A stretch of 21,573 nt of DNA from JBALVT01 sp036961345 (GCA_036961345.1 JBALVT010000057.1:1-21573); one strand, 5' to 3'. Counted from the stretch's first letter, positions 6,580 through 14,936 are shown. Notes: generated from the sequence alone by a model not told the origin. Made by a program: numbers and translations.

Positions 6580-8886
6580 ATGGCGCTCACCGGCGAGCCG
6601 TTGACGCAGCTCCCGTAAATCGAATTCCGCGTTTCCGCGTTCATTGGTGAGCTGAACAAGAATATCCGAGCGCGCTTTCACCGTCCCCAAAGCCAATCGC
6701 CGGTCTTCCAGCAGCGGACGCAACTCGCGCAACAAAGGCGCGGGCAATACATTCTGTAAATATTCCAAGCCTGTGCCGCGATGAGCTGCGGAACGGTGGG
6801 CCAGGCTGCGTATTGCCAGACTGGTAGGTTGAGAATCCAGCACGGTTAGCAGCAGCGTAGTGATGTAGGTGAAACCCTGAATAACTCGCTGTCCCTGGGC
6901 GGAATCCAGCGGTGCGCGCCTGTTGATCCTTGGGTCTAGCGCGGCGCGAGATTGCCATCTTAATCGGCATTGCTGGGCTTCGAACTTCGCTGCTGAAAAT
7001 ATTCGCCGATGGGCGATTTTCAATTCAGGGTTTTTCCTATGTACTTTCAATAAACTTTCAGCAACGCGAAAACGTAGCTCAAAGTCTGGGCTGGTCAACA
7101 AGTTTATGAGACCGTCCGCACAACGTTGATTGGGTATTTGACCGAGGAGTTGGCAGATCTTTCTGCGCATAGGCATGCCGTTAATTTCCAGACGAACAGC
7201 GTCTAGAAGCGCGCCGAGGTGGCGTGGCGCTACAGCGCGGATCGTCTTGGCAGCGAGGTCGGCCAGTCCGGGGTTTTCCAGTAGCGGCACCACGTGGCTG
7301 AAGAGCTCGCTGGGTAGAGGGTTCATCCGAGAGAGTACCTTGCGAATATCAGCCTCAGAACCTGAGCGAAGGTATAAGATGGCCACACTTATGTCATCGG
7401 CAGCTTGCTCAGGTGGAAGTCGTAGCTTTCCAGGTTTAAAAGGTTGGCTGGCATTAAGTGCCTTACTACTCCCTAATGCTGCGCGCCGCGCAAAAATATG
7501 TTTCATCATGTCTGAGCGAGTTGGTACTGGTGGTAAGGGCAGGGACCTATCACGAGTGTTGCCCGGAATGCTTGCCTCCTTTCTTAACGTCGAGCCTATG
7601 TCGGTGTTCTCGTACATTTGCCGCCGGGCCTCCATTTCCATCTCTTCAAGGTCGGCGTAGCCCGTTTTGAGGCTTTCAGCTAGAGAGCTGACATATCCTA
7701 GTTTGATCCGTTTAGTGACAAATATTGCTCCAATGCTCGCCAGCATACCCGCTACGATGAGTAGTTCACTCACAGAATTCGGTGCTATAGCCAATATGGC
7801 CAGTGCCGCACCACCGCCAAGGACAGCTCCGCTCATTTCACCGCCCACATCGATTACTGTCTTGGTGGGACGCTTTTTTTCCGGCAACACGGGTGTATAG
7901 AGCAGTTCATAACCAGAGCGGAACATGGAGTTCTCGACGGCGCCAATGCCTCCTCGCATGAAAACCGCGCTGGTCAACCCGGGAGAAATTAGCGCGACGG
8001 CTCCAGTTATTAGTCCAGAACCTGGCAGGGATGCGACGGTAAAGCTTAGACCGTACTTTTCAAGTAGGCGTTTGGTGAGTGAATTTTGTAACACAAACGT
8101 GACGACATTCAGGCCCATATAAAACAGTGCGAAAAAAGACACCAGTTCACTGCCGGTGGCAAAGCTTTCAGCAACACGCGCTTTAAAAACATAGTCGTAG
8201 CATGCTTGACAAAACGCGGCGAGGCCTACTAATAAACCCAGATGGCATAGGTAGGGGGTTTTGCGCAAAATTGCGATCGCCGATTTCGGTGGCTCGGCTC
8301 GGCGTCTTTTTGGTAGCGTGCCTCGCCCGAGAAGGTATACACCAAGCGCGCATCCAAAGTTCAGTGCGGCGAGGGCGAAAATCATGGTCGGAACTTCAAC
8401 TAGCCCGGCACTCCACCATGCTGAAGCGCCTCCCAGGACGCCGCCCAGAGTGGCGCCGCCGCCAATGCGGCCTATAAAACGTTTAGCAGTATGCGGATCA
8501 AAACGTTCACTCACTACAGACCAATAACCTGAGGCCACCAGGAGTCCCAGGCTCATCACGTGTAAATACAGTATGACCGCCGCCACGTGTGGGTAGAAAA
8601 AAGACAGTGCCCACTCCGCGATATACACTGTTGCACTTACACAAAAAATCCACGGCATACTGCGTGCCGGCGCGATGTCGCGAAGCATGTGTGTGCTGGT
8701 TAGCGCAACAAGTAGGCTCAACAGGGCTGAACTAATAACCATAACCGGAATCTGCGCCGTATCGAAGTGAGTCAGAAAGAACCCATCTCTCAGCGCCCGA
8801 CTTGCGACTAATTGTGCAGTAACCAACGCGGCAACGATCATCGCTGTTAAAACGATTTTTGGTGTGCCTTCAGAGTCGTCTGTCAT
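6559..8886 (-). CDS. ATP/ADP-translocase-like carrier with C-terminal HEAT-type region
   Basis: The first ~400 residues of this 775-residue protein are a polytopic membrane domain with 10-12 likely membrane helices and blocks typical of the nucleotide-transporter (NTT, COG3202) branch of the major facilitator superfamily: ASRALRDGFFL near 28-38, AKRFIGRIGGGATLGGVLGG at 134-153, and a late block at 327-352. After a charged linker (~400-495), residues ~498-740 form alpha-helical HEAT-type repeats: VPLLENPGLADLAAKTI (533-549), LINLLTSPDFELRFRVAESLL (starting 593) and GLEYLQNVLP (707-716). The kinase gene ends 15 bp upstream, so the two are co-transcribed. The large tail is probably cytoplasmic and may bind partners. 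Transport substrate is unknown; family members in free-living bacteria need not carry nucleotides. Fold call is strong, substrate is not. Confidence 0.82.
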   Translation of the reverse strand: MTDDSEGTPKIVLTAMIVAALVTAQLVASRALRDGFFLTHFDTAQIPVMVISSALLSLLVALTSTHMLRDIAPARSMPWIFCVSATVYIAEWALSFFYPHVAAVILYLHVMSLGLLVASGYWSVVSERFDPHTAKRFIGRIGGGATLGGVLGGASAWWSAGLVEVPTMIFALAALNFGCALGVYLLGRGTLPKRRRAEPPKSAIAILRKTPYLCHLGLLVGLAAFCQACYDYVFKARVAESFATGSELVSFFALFYMGLNVVTFVLQNSLTKRLLEKYGLSFTVASLPGSGLITGAVALISPGLTSAVFMRGGIGAVENSMFRSGYELLYTPVLPEKKRPTKTVIDVGGEMSGAVLGGGAALAILAIAPNSVSELLIVAGMLASIGAIFVTKRIKLGYVSSLAESLKTGYADLEEMEMEARRQMYENTDIGSTLRKEASIPGNTRDRSLPLPPVPTRSDMMKHIFARRAALGSSKALNASQPFKPGKLRLPPEQAADDISVAILYLRSGSEADIRKVLSRMNPLPSELFSHVVPLLENPGLADLAAKTIRAVAPRHLGALLDAVRLEINGMPMRRKICQLLGQIPNQRCADGLINLLTSPDFELRFRVAESLLKVHRKNPELKIAHRRIFSAAKFEAQQCRLRWQSRAALDPRINRRAPLDSAQGQRVIQGFTYITTLLLTVLDSQPTSLAIRSLAHRSAAHRGTGLEYLQNVLPAPLLRELRPLLEDRRLALGTVKARSDILVQLTNERGNAEFDLRELRQRLAGERHKKPSQT

Positions 8887-8901
8887 TGTAGTATCGCCGT
8901 C

Positions 8902-10941
8902 TTACAACCTGGATTCATCGACAATAATATCCACGCTGGGAGAACTCATATCATCACCGGGTGCTGCCTCGCGCTTCGCTGTTTCCCCCCATGTCGCCCA
9001 CCACTGCTGAGCATCGACTGCTGTCCATGGCTGGTGATTGCAATCTTCCAATAATTTGGCCAGGTGTGCAGCGCTGTCTGGGCGCAGTGCCGGATCTTTA
9101 GACAGACATGCCATAATGACGTACTCAAGGTCCTCCGGCAGCGCCCGGCCAAGTCGCTGGGAGGGGAAAGGAATCGAACTTTCGATTTGCTGTGCTAAAA
9201 GGGTGGCGACATCTGAGTCGGGAAAAATAGTGGTTCCAGTTAGCATGAAATAGCCAACTGCTCCAAGCGCATATAGATCTGAACGTGGGCTGCCACTTTG
9301 CGTGGTCAATACGCTTTCTGGCGCGAGGTACATGGGGGTGCCAGCAATCTCTTCTTCATCGCTGTCATCGGTCAGGTCTCTGACCAGACCGAAATCCAAT
9401 ATTTTGAGCGTGTCGCAGATACCCCCTGCTGTGGTCAGCATCATATTGGCGGGTTTAACATCCCGGTGTAGAAAACCCAGTTGATGCGCCTCATGCAGTG
9501 ACCCACAAGCCTGTATGAGTATGTGTATGACTCGTCCGGGGGCTACTGGGCCTGCGACCGTTACCATCGCATCCACAGAAAAACCATCCAGGTATTCCAT
9601 CGCGTAATAGAAAATTCCAGCGGGGGTACGCCCATAGTCAAATATTTCTATGGTATTGGGGTGTGTTAGTTGGCAGGCGAGATTTATCTCTCGCTGGAAA
9701 CGATTTTGCGCTCTTACATCCATCGCACTGTCGGCGTTCAGTAGTTTGATTGCAGTGGGTTTACGCAGCATCGCATGATGGCCAAGATACACTTCGCCCA
9801 TGCCGCCGCTCCCTATGCGCCTATCGATCTCGTACTGGCCCAGTGTTCTGGCTTTTTCCAATACGGTATAAACCTGGTGTTTCAATCGAACAGAAAATAG
9901 CAGTGAGCCCGCCGACAGAAAACCCATTAGCAGTGCCATTGCGGTAACGATGTAACTGGCCTTTGTTAGCGTTTCAGAGCGCTCTTCCATGGCGCGGGCT
10001 TGATTTTTCGCCATGTCGCCGGCCAGAGCAAGTGCGCGTATAACCACCGGTTGCGCTTCGTGTATATAGAGGAACTGCGCCACATTCCAGTCGGTTGCCT
10101 TTTGCATTGTAACAATTTCATTTACCTGGAGGTCGTAGGCATGAAATTCACCGAGAGTATAGGTTACCAGGTCTCGCAGATCTCCAGCCGGTGCGCGAGC
10201 CATTGCTGCGTCGATGAAAGAGGATAGCTCACGTGCGCGAATAAGCTGCTGTAGCGCATTGTGCTCGTAAATCTCACTGGCATCGGCTACATAATTTGAC
10301 AGGGCTAGATCGGCCTGAGTGAATGCCGAGCGGAATCGCGCCAGTTGCGCGACGAAACCAATGGCGCGTTCTCCGCTTTCGGTGTCGCTATATTGTTCTA
10401 TCGCGCTGTGCAAGCCTTTGAGTATAGCGGTTTGCAGTGGCCGGAGTCGGGTTTCGTAGGCGACTTGGGCCGGCCGGTTACCGGGTGTATTGGCAACGTC
10501 TTCTATGGCCCATTGAATAATTTTCAGATCGCGTAGCTGGCCCCGTAATTCGGTGACCTGATCGGATATGGATGTATCGCCAGACTTCTGGGCAAGGTTC
10601 TCCAGATTCTCAAGCGTCGGTTCAATTTGCAGTGACCATACCCGTGAGCGTTCAGTGCGCGAGCTTTCCTGGCCGTACGCAACCCATCCCCGAAGTGTTG
10701 CCAAAGATTCATTAATGGATGCGTTCATTACCGCGGCAGAGCGCGCCAGCGGAGCGCCTACGCGACTTTGCTGTTGGAGTTCGACGACGAACCAGATGAC
10801 AAACCCCAGCGTTAGCATTGCGGTAACCAGACCGACTGTTGCGATAGTGCCGCTGGATGAAAGCAGCCCTTCTGTCAGTCGACGACTGGCGTTTGAGGTG
10901 ACGCGTCTTAGCGTTGATCCACTTGAGCTTGGGGAGGCCAT
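8902..10941 (-). CDS. Transmembrane Hanks-type Ser/Thr protein kinase with periplasmic sensor
   Basis: The 679-residue protein has a membrane helix at ~31-53, a helical region of ~275 residues likely in the periplasm (54-328), a second membrane helix at ~329-350, and a kinase domain at ~370-632. The kinase is intact: glycine loop GSGGMGEVYLG (377-387), ATP-binding Lys399 in AIKLL, HRDVKPANMM with catalytic Asp494 and Asn499, DFG Asp516, and the APE motif at 540-542. The sensor part resembles four-helix-bundle chemoreceptor ligand domains (LRGWVAYGQESSRTERSRVW at 83-102). This sensor-TM-kinase order is the reverse of PknB-type kinases, where the kinase comes first. A 6-bp gap follows the repeat-protein gene upstream, and 15 bp precede the carrier gene. 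No cognate phosphatase lies in the operon. Confidence 0.93.
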   Translation of the reverse strand: MASPSSSGSTLRRVTSNASRRLTEGLLSSSGTIATVGLVTAMLTLGFVIWFVVELQQQSRVGAPLARSAAVMNASINESLATLRGWVAYGQESSRTERSRVWSLQIEPTLENLENLAQKSGDTSISDQVTELRGQLRDLKIIQWAIEDVANTPGNRPAQVAYETRLRPLQTAILKGLHSAIEQYSDTESGERAIGFVAQLARFRSAFTQADLALSNYVADASEIYEHNALQQLIRARELSSFIDAAMARAPAGDLRDLVTYTLGEFHAYDLQVNEIVTMQKATDWNVAQFLYIHEAQPVVIRALALAGDMAKNQARAMEERSETLTKASYIVTAMALLMGFLSAGSLLFSVRLKHQVYTVLEKARTLGQYEIDRRIGSGGMGEVYLGHHAMLRKPTAIKLLNADSAMDVRAQNRFQREINLACQLTHPNTIEIFDYGRTPAGIFYYAMEYLDGFSVDAMVTVAGPVAPGRVIHILIQACGSLHEAHQLGFLHRDVKPANMMLTTAGGICDTLKILDFGLVRDLTDDSDEEEIAGTPMYLAPESVLTTQSGSPRSDLYALGAVGYFMLTGTTIFPDSDVATLLAQQIESSIPFPSQRLGRALPEDLEYVIMACLSKDPALRPDSAAHLAKLLEDCNHQPWTAVDAQQWWATWGETAKREAAPGDDMSSPSVDIIVDESRL

Positions 10942-10947
10942 TGTCGA

Positions 10948-11940
10948 CTAATCTCCCTTGTTGGGAGAGCCTGGAATATAAGCGCTAATTAGGTCCTGTA
11001 ATATATTTTCCAGTAGACCGGCTCGTTGATAGACATGGGAGGGAAATCGTTTTCCCGGGTAGTAGGCCTGAGCTGGAGGACGAGCATCCGGAAACTGCTC
11101 GTGAATATTTTGCAATTCCTCTACCAGCAGCGCAGCCAGGTCGCTGACATCGTTAGGGGAAACATTCTCGGCCTCTGCGGTGGTGAGCACCAGTGTATCG
11201 ACCCCCTTGGCACGCGCCAGTTTTGAGACCATCTCAAAACAACGTCGCATACGAATAAGGACATCTGCCGGCATTTTGTTTGGCTCAAACGCCGGCTCTG
11301 CAGGCAGGTTCACTGACTCAGGAATAGACGCATGCAGTGACGCAGCGATATGTGTCGCTGCAGTGACAAGTTGAAAAACGTCACTGGGAGATGTCATATC
11401 CTGCAAAAGAGTATTGATTTCGGTGCCGGCCAATACCACCTCATTAAGAACATCCGTTGGGGTGGCTTCAATGGGCTGAATTTGTTCAGCGACTGCGGTG
11501 CGAATTTTCATGTCCTGTTTTACAAGTAAAACGGAATTCAGGGCGGAGTCAACAACGCGAAAAACATCGGCGGGGCCGGTATCACTGTTCACGGCGATAC
11601 TCTGGCTGCGCACAATTCTGACTTGTTCAAATGCCAACCGGTTGGCACGCAATTGCAGGTTCAAGGCCTGGGAATAGACCTCACGTGGGCGGGCCTCAGT
11701 AACCTGCAGTAGAGGTTGCCCTGAACGTTTGCGACCCATGTAAAGGCGCAAAAGCTCTACATTGGCTCGCAGTAGTTTTACTCTTGCAAGCGCATCTGCG
11801 GGTAAGATGCCGGCAGGATCTGAAAGGCTTCTCCCGCTCACGGGTGAGGGGGTCTCAAGGCGCTCTTCGGCGGCCAAATTGGTGGCAATTAACAGAATCA
11901 GTAATCCACTGAATGCCAAGGTCGCTATAGGGGTATTCAT
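10948..11940 (-). CDS. Exported protein built of ~38-residue PxDV repeats (unknown function)
   Basis: I do not recognise this 330-residue protein. Residues 1-24 look like a signal peptide (hydrophobic core to ~19, then TNLAAEE), so it is probably periplasmic. The mature part is an array of eight units, each opening with P-x-[DE/H]-[VA]-[FLYS]: PADAL 47, PREVY 85, PADVF 123, PTDVL 161, PSDVF 185, PADVL 224, PNDVS 262 and PSHVY 300. Spacings are 38, 38, 38, 24, 39, 38 and 38 residues. Each unit reads as an amphipathic helix of ~20 residues followed by a linker; the short unit has lost most of its linker. It is first in the operon, 6 bp before the kinase gene, so it may act with the kinase's periplasmic region. 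The start ATG has only a weak AAGAA-like site upstream. Confidence 0.85.
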   Translation of the reverse strand: MNTPIATLAFSGLLILLIATNLAAEERLETPSPVSGRSLSDPAGILPADALARVKLLRANVELLRLYMGRKRSGQPLLQVTEARPREVYSQALNLQLRANRLAFEQVRIVRSQSIAVNSDTGPADVFRVVDSALNSVLLVKQDMKIRTAVAEQIQPIEATPTDVLNEVVLAGTEINTLLQDMTSPSDVFQLVTAATHIAASLHASIPESVNLPAEPAFEPNKMPADVLIRMRRCFEMVSKLARAKGVDTLVLTTAEAENVSPNDVSDLAALLVEELQNIHEQFPDARPPAQAYYPGKRFPSHVYQRAGLLENILQDLISAYIPGSPNKGD

Positions 11941-11974
11941 TTTTATTCTTAACCAGCATAAATAAGCAATGGCT

Positions 11975-11989
11975 AAGATACCGTATCTT
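11975..11989. promoter_or_regulatory. Palindrome upstream of the kinase operon
   Basis: AAGATAC and GTATCTT form a perfect 7-bp inverted repeat around a single central base, extended by CTA/TAG outside with a one-base offset. It lies 35 bp before the repeat-protein ATG. It could be a dimeric regulator's operator or a small hairpin in the 5' leader. No strong -10/-35 pair was found near it. Confidence 0.45.
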
Positions 11990-12007
11990 TAGTTGCAGGT
12001 CTCCTTT

Positions 12008-12074
12008 AGGTGTAACCGCAGCATTATCGATCGACGCTGTCCTTAAAAGATTTATTTTTGTCCTCGTTACACCT
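12008..12074. repeat. Widely spaced 9-bp inverted repeat in the kinase/ligase divergent region
   Basis: AGGTGTAAC (12008-12016) is repeated in perfect inverse as GTTACACCT (12066-12074), with 49 bp between. The pair brackets the first two YTGTCCT repeats. It could be two half-operators bound by a looping regulator, or coincidence. Confidence 0.4.
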
Positions 12075-12106
12075 TTTCTATATTCTAGCGGGGCGTAAAC
12101 TGTCCT
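12037..12106 (+). promoter_or_regulatory. YTGTCCT direct-repeat array upstream of the acyl-CoA ligase gene
   Basis: CTGTCCT (12037-12043), TTGTCCT (12058-12064) and CTGTCCT (12100-12106) are in the same orientation with spacings of 21 and 42 bp, i.e. exact multiples of two helical turns. AraC-family proteins typically bind direct half-sites about 21 bp apart. Related YTGTCCG repeats occur before phaC. TATATT (12079-12084) or TATTCT (12081-12086) could be the -10, with the second repeat overlapping a -35. Binding by the nearby AraC-type regulator is inference. Confidence 0.55.
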
Positions 12107-12137
12107 GCTAATCTAATAATTTTTAAGGAGTGCCTCT

Positions 12138-13766
12138 ATGTTGCCCGGTCAAATGATGAATCTTCCCCTGACCCTCACCACAATTATGGACTTTGCCGAG
12201 CGGGTGCACGGCGATGCAGAGATAGTCTCAGTCACTGCAGATAACCCGGAACACCGCTACAGCTATGCAGATTCTTTTCGACGTACGCGGCAGTTAGCTA
12301 ACGCCTTAGCGAAATTAGGCGTGGAAGAGGGTGACCGTATCGCCACCCTGGCCTGGAATGATTATCGACATTTCGAGTTGTACTATGCAATTTCCTGCTC
12401 AGGCGCAGTTTGCCACACGATTAATCCCCGCCTGTTCCCCGAACAGGTGGACTATATTGTTAATCATGCCAAGGACAAGCTGGTATTTGCCGACCCCGCA
12501 TTTTTGCCGTTGTTGGAGGGTTTGCAGGAGAAACTCCCTTCAGTTGAAAAATACATCGTATTGACCGATGCCGCCAATATGCCCGATACAACCCTGAAAG
12601 GCGCCCAGGACTATGAGAGCTTCATCGCTGACCACTCCGATAGTTTTGCATGGCCCGATCTCGATGAAAATGCGGCCAGCGCGCTTTGTTATACATCGGG
12701 TACAACCGGGAATCCTAAAGGTGTGTTATATAGCCACCGCTCCACGGTATTACATTCTTACGGCGCAGCATTGCCTGATTCGATGAACCTATCAGCCAGC
12801 GACGTTATATTGCCTATAGTGCCCATGTTCCATGTGAACGCCTGGAGTTTGCCCTATGCGGCGGCCATGGTTGGATGCAAGCTGGTAATGCCCGGTTCAA
12901 AAATGGGTGACGGAGAGGCTCTGCAAGGATTGATTGAGCGTGAGGGTGTCACCATGTCTGCGGGAGTGCCCACCGTATGGCTGGCACTTTTGGGTTATCT
13001 GCGCGAGTCGGGCAAAAAGGTGGCAAGTCTGCAACGTGTTGTAGTGGGCGGCGCTGCCTGCCCATTGTCGATCATGGAGGAATTCTCGGAGGCTCACGAC
13101 GTGTATACACATCATGCATGGGGTATGACCGAAACCGGCCCATTGGGCGTGTTTAACACGCTTAAACCGGGAATGGAAAATTTGCCGAAGAATGAACTCG
13201 ATGCAATTAAACTTAAACAGGGCAGGCCGGTGTTTGGTGTTGAGGTACGCATTGTTGATGAGGCGGGCAATGTTTTGCCCTGGGACGGTCAGGCGGCGGG
13301 TGAGGTCAGGGTTCGCGGCAACTGGGTTTGCAGCGGTTACTATGGCATTGATGCGCCAGACTCACATGACAAGAATGGCTTTTTTGGCACTGGCGATGTC
13401 GCATCGATGGATGCCTACGGATACATGAAAATTACCGACCGTACCAAGGACGTCATTAAATCTGGTGGCGAATGGATAAGCTCGATTGAACTGGAAAATG
13501 CCGCAGTGGGTCACCCGGGCGTAGCCGAGGCGGCGGTGATTGGTGTGCCACACCCGAAATGGACAGAGCGTCCCCTGTTAATCATTGTGAAACAGGCGGG
13601 GGTTGAAGTCGACAAACAGGAGGTTCTGGCTTTTTTGGAAGGAAAAGTGGCCAAGTGGTGGATCCCCGAAGACGCCGTTTTTGTTGAAGAGCTACCCCAT
13701 ACTGCAACGGGAAAAATCAGCAAGAAGGATTTGCGGGTACAGTTTAAGGATTACCAGCAAGGCTGA
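12138..13766 (+). CDS. alkK: AlkK-like medium-chain fatty acyl-CoA ligase
   Basis: The enzyme would activate fatty acids to acyl-CoA through an acyl-AMP intermediate. The 542-residue protein is a full-length ANL-superfamily ligase: AMP/P-loop motif TSGTTGNPKG at 186-195, WGMTETGP in the middle, GTGDVAS and the DRTKDVIKSGGEW hinge motif, and the catalytic C-terminal Lys526 in TATGKISKKD. The N-terminal text (PGQMMN, LAWNDYRHFELYYA, VCHTINPRLF) is close to Pseudomonas AlkK as I recall it. A clear AAGGAG site precedes ATG 12138. The gene's last 23 bp overlap the end of the convergent regulator gene. Its place beside phaC-phaZ suggests it feeds medium-chain (3-hydroxy)acyl-CoA to PHA synthesis; Pseudomonas putida uses an AlkK-type ligase this way after a thioesterase step. 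Confidence 0.9.
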   Translation: MLPGQMMNLPLTLTTIMDFAERVHGDAEIVSVTADNPEHRYSYADSFRRTRQLANALAKLGVEEGDRIATLAWNDYRHFELYYAISCSGAVCHTINPRLFPEQVDYIVNHAKDKLVFADPAFLPLLEGLQEKLPSVEKYIVLTDAANMPDTTLKGAQDYESFIADHSDSFAWPDLDENAASALCYTSGTTGNPKGVLYSHRSTVLHSYGAALPDSMNLSASDVILPIVPMFHVNAWSLPYAAAMVGCKLVMPGSKMGDGEALQGLIEREGVTMSAGVPTVWLALLGYLRESGKKVASLQRVVVGGAACPLSIMEEFSEAHDVYTHHAWGMTETGPLGVFNTLKPGMENLPKNELDAIKLKQGRPVFGVEVRIVDEAGNVLPWDGQAAGEVRVRGNWVCSGYYGIDAPDSHDKNGFFGTGDVASMDAYGYMKITDRTKDVIKSGGEWISSIELENAAVGHPGVAEAAVIGVPHPKWTERPLLIIVKQAGVEVDKQEVLAFLEGKVAKWWIPEDAVFVEELPHTATGKISKKDLRVQFKDYQQG

Positions 13767-14829
13767 TGTGCGCACGCCGGTACTGCGCTGGGGGTACCCC
13801 CTCCCAGCGTTTAAAGGCCCGTCGGAAATTCGTGGTCTCAGTAAAACCCACTAATTGGGCGATCGAATCCAAATTCAGTTGCGAGCGTTTCAGGTAGTGC
13901 CTGGATAAATCCTGACGCAGTTGATCGACGATGTCCTGGAAGGTCGTGTTTTCCGCTAGCAGGTTGCGGCGCAGGGTGCGACTTCCTATATTCAGTTTTT
14001 CGGCCACCGCCTCCATACTCGGCATCTGCCCCGGTGTGGCCAGCAATAGCTCCGTAACTTCACGTTTCATCTGCTGGCTTTCCAGTTCTTGGCGGCTCAT
14101 AAACTCTGCACACATTTTTCGCCCAATTTCGGCGCTCATGGTATTGGCAAGTAGTAGAGGTTGCTGCTGAACCTTGAGATCCAGTTCAAAGCGATTGCCC
14201 GGCGTATTGAATTCGACGGGACACTTAAAAAGATCGCGATAGGACTCGCTATAATCGGGTTCCGGGTAAGCAAAGCTGACTTTTGTTGGGTACCCGGGTT
14301 CGGCCAGTAGAGGTTTCGTGACTGAAATTAAGCTGGCAAATAGTTTTTCAACCGTAAAAGGCTCTATATCTACCATCTCTGGATAAAACGGGGTGGCAAT
14401 ATAGGTCAGCGTTTGCCTGTCCTCATCGATCTCCATTTCGATATTGCAAAGGCTGCTGGCCACCTTGTGATAGTGCCGAGCCAGTCGCAGCGCATCGCCC
14501 CATGTCGGGCATGACATCATTGCGTAACCCAACACGCCATAGGTATTAATCTGGTAGCGAGACCCTATCAGCAATCCGATATCCGGCCGGGGGCTGCGCG
14601 CCAAAATATTACGCATCAATTTGAGCGCTTGTATATAAGATATCAGTGTTCCCTCCTGAGCGACTTCTGAGCGCTCCAGGGCGGTGTTTTTGAGTATCGC
14701 ACTTCCTTCAATACCCAATTCTTCCATAACGTCCAGGATCAGTGGGAAGGAGTAGGTGGGAATTCGTTTTAGGTAAATCCCTCTATACTGATTAAAGCCC
14801 TTATCGGCGGTGATTTTTGAGCTTTGCAT
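13744..14829 (-). CDS. AraC-family transcriptional regulator
   Basis: The 361-residue protein has an N-terminal ligand-sensing domain of the Arabinose_bd (PF12625) type, seen in OruR-like regulators: text such as INTYGVLGYAMMSCPTWGDALRLARHYH (95-122) is characteristic. The C-terminal AraC DNA-binding domain has two helix-turn-helix segments, MEAVAEKLNIGSRTLRRNL (272-290) and IAQLVGFTETTNFRRAFKRW (323-342), then GVPPAQYRR (344-352). ATG 14829 is preceded by GGACAG, which is itself the reverse complement of one of the YTGTCCG repeats, so binding there could affect the regulator's own expression. It is divergent from phaC and convergent with the ligase gene. Control of PHA or fatty-acid use is inferred from position and shared upstream repeats; the ligand is unknown. 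Confidence 0.92.
   Translation of the reverse strand: MQSSKITADKGFNQYRGIYLKRIPTYSFPLILDVMEELGIEGSAILKNTALERSEVAQEGTLISYIQALKLMRNILARSPRPDIGLLIGSRYQINTYGVLGYAMMSCPTWGDALRLARHYHKVASSLCNIEMEIDEDRQTLTYIATPFYPEMVDIEPFTVEKLFASLISVTKPLLAEPGYPTKVSFAYPEPDYSESYRDLFKCPVEFNTPGNRFELDLKVQQQPLLLANTMSAEIGRKMCAEFMSRQELESQQMKREVTELLLATPGQMPSMEAVAEKLNIGSRTLRRNLLAENTTFQDIVDQLRQDLSRHYLKRSQLNLDSIAQLVGFTETTNFRRAFKRWEGVPPAQYRRAHISLAGNP
13786..13812 (+). terminator. Possible terminator for the acyl-CoA ligase gene
   Basis: CGCTGGG (13786-13792) pairs with CCCAGCG (13803-13809) and is followed by TTT. The loop is itself GC-rich and palindromic around GGTACC. It lies 20 bp after the ligase stop, within the regulator's coding sequence, where it encodes the conserved GVPPAQ region, so the pairing may be coincidental. 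The T-run is too short for a confident call. Confidence 0.35.
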
Positions 14830-14832
14830 GAT

Positions 14833-14904
14833 CTGTCCGCAAATGATTGTTTACTGTCCGATCATAACCTTCTACGCGCGTCTAAAAAAGCCCAATATTG
14901 TCCG
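14833..14904 (+). promoter_or_regulatory. YTGTCCG direct-repeat array between araC-type gene and phaC
   Basis: CTGTCCG occurs at 14833-14839 and 14854-14860, exactly 21 bp apart, and TTGTCCG at 14898-14904, a further 44 bp on. The last copy is 32 bp before the phaC ATG, close to the 31-bp gap between the last repeat and the ligase ATG at 12138. The first copy overlaps the ribosome site of the divergent regulator gene. Spacing and orientation fit AraC-family half-sites. Confidence 0.55.
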
Positions 14905-14936
14905 CATCACACGAACCTTACAAGGAGACGCTAACA

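Noticed and set aside
7175..7660. 161-codon open frame on the plus strand
   Set aside because: It is antisense to the HEAT-type tail of the carrier gene, and its Ser/Arg-rich product looks like a shadow translation.
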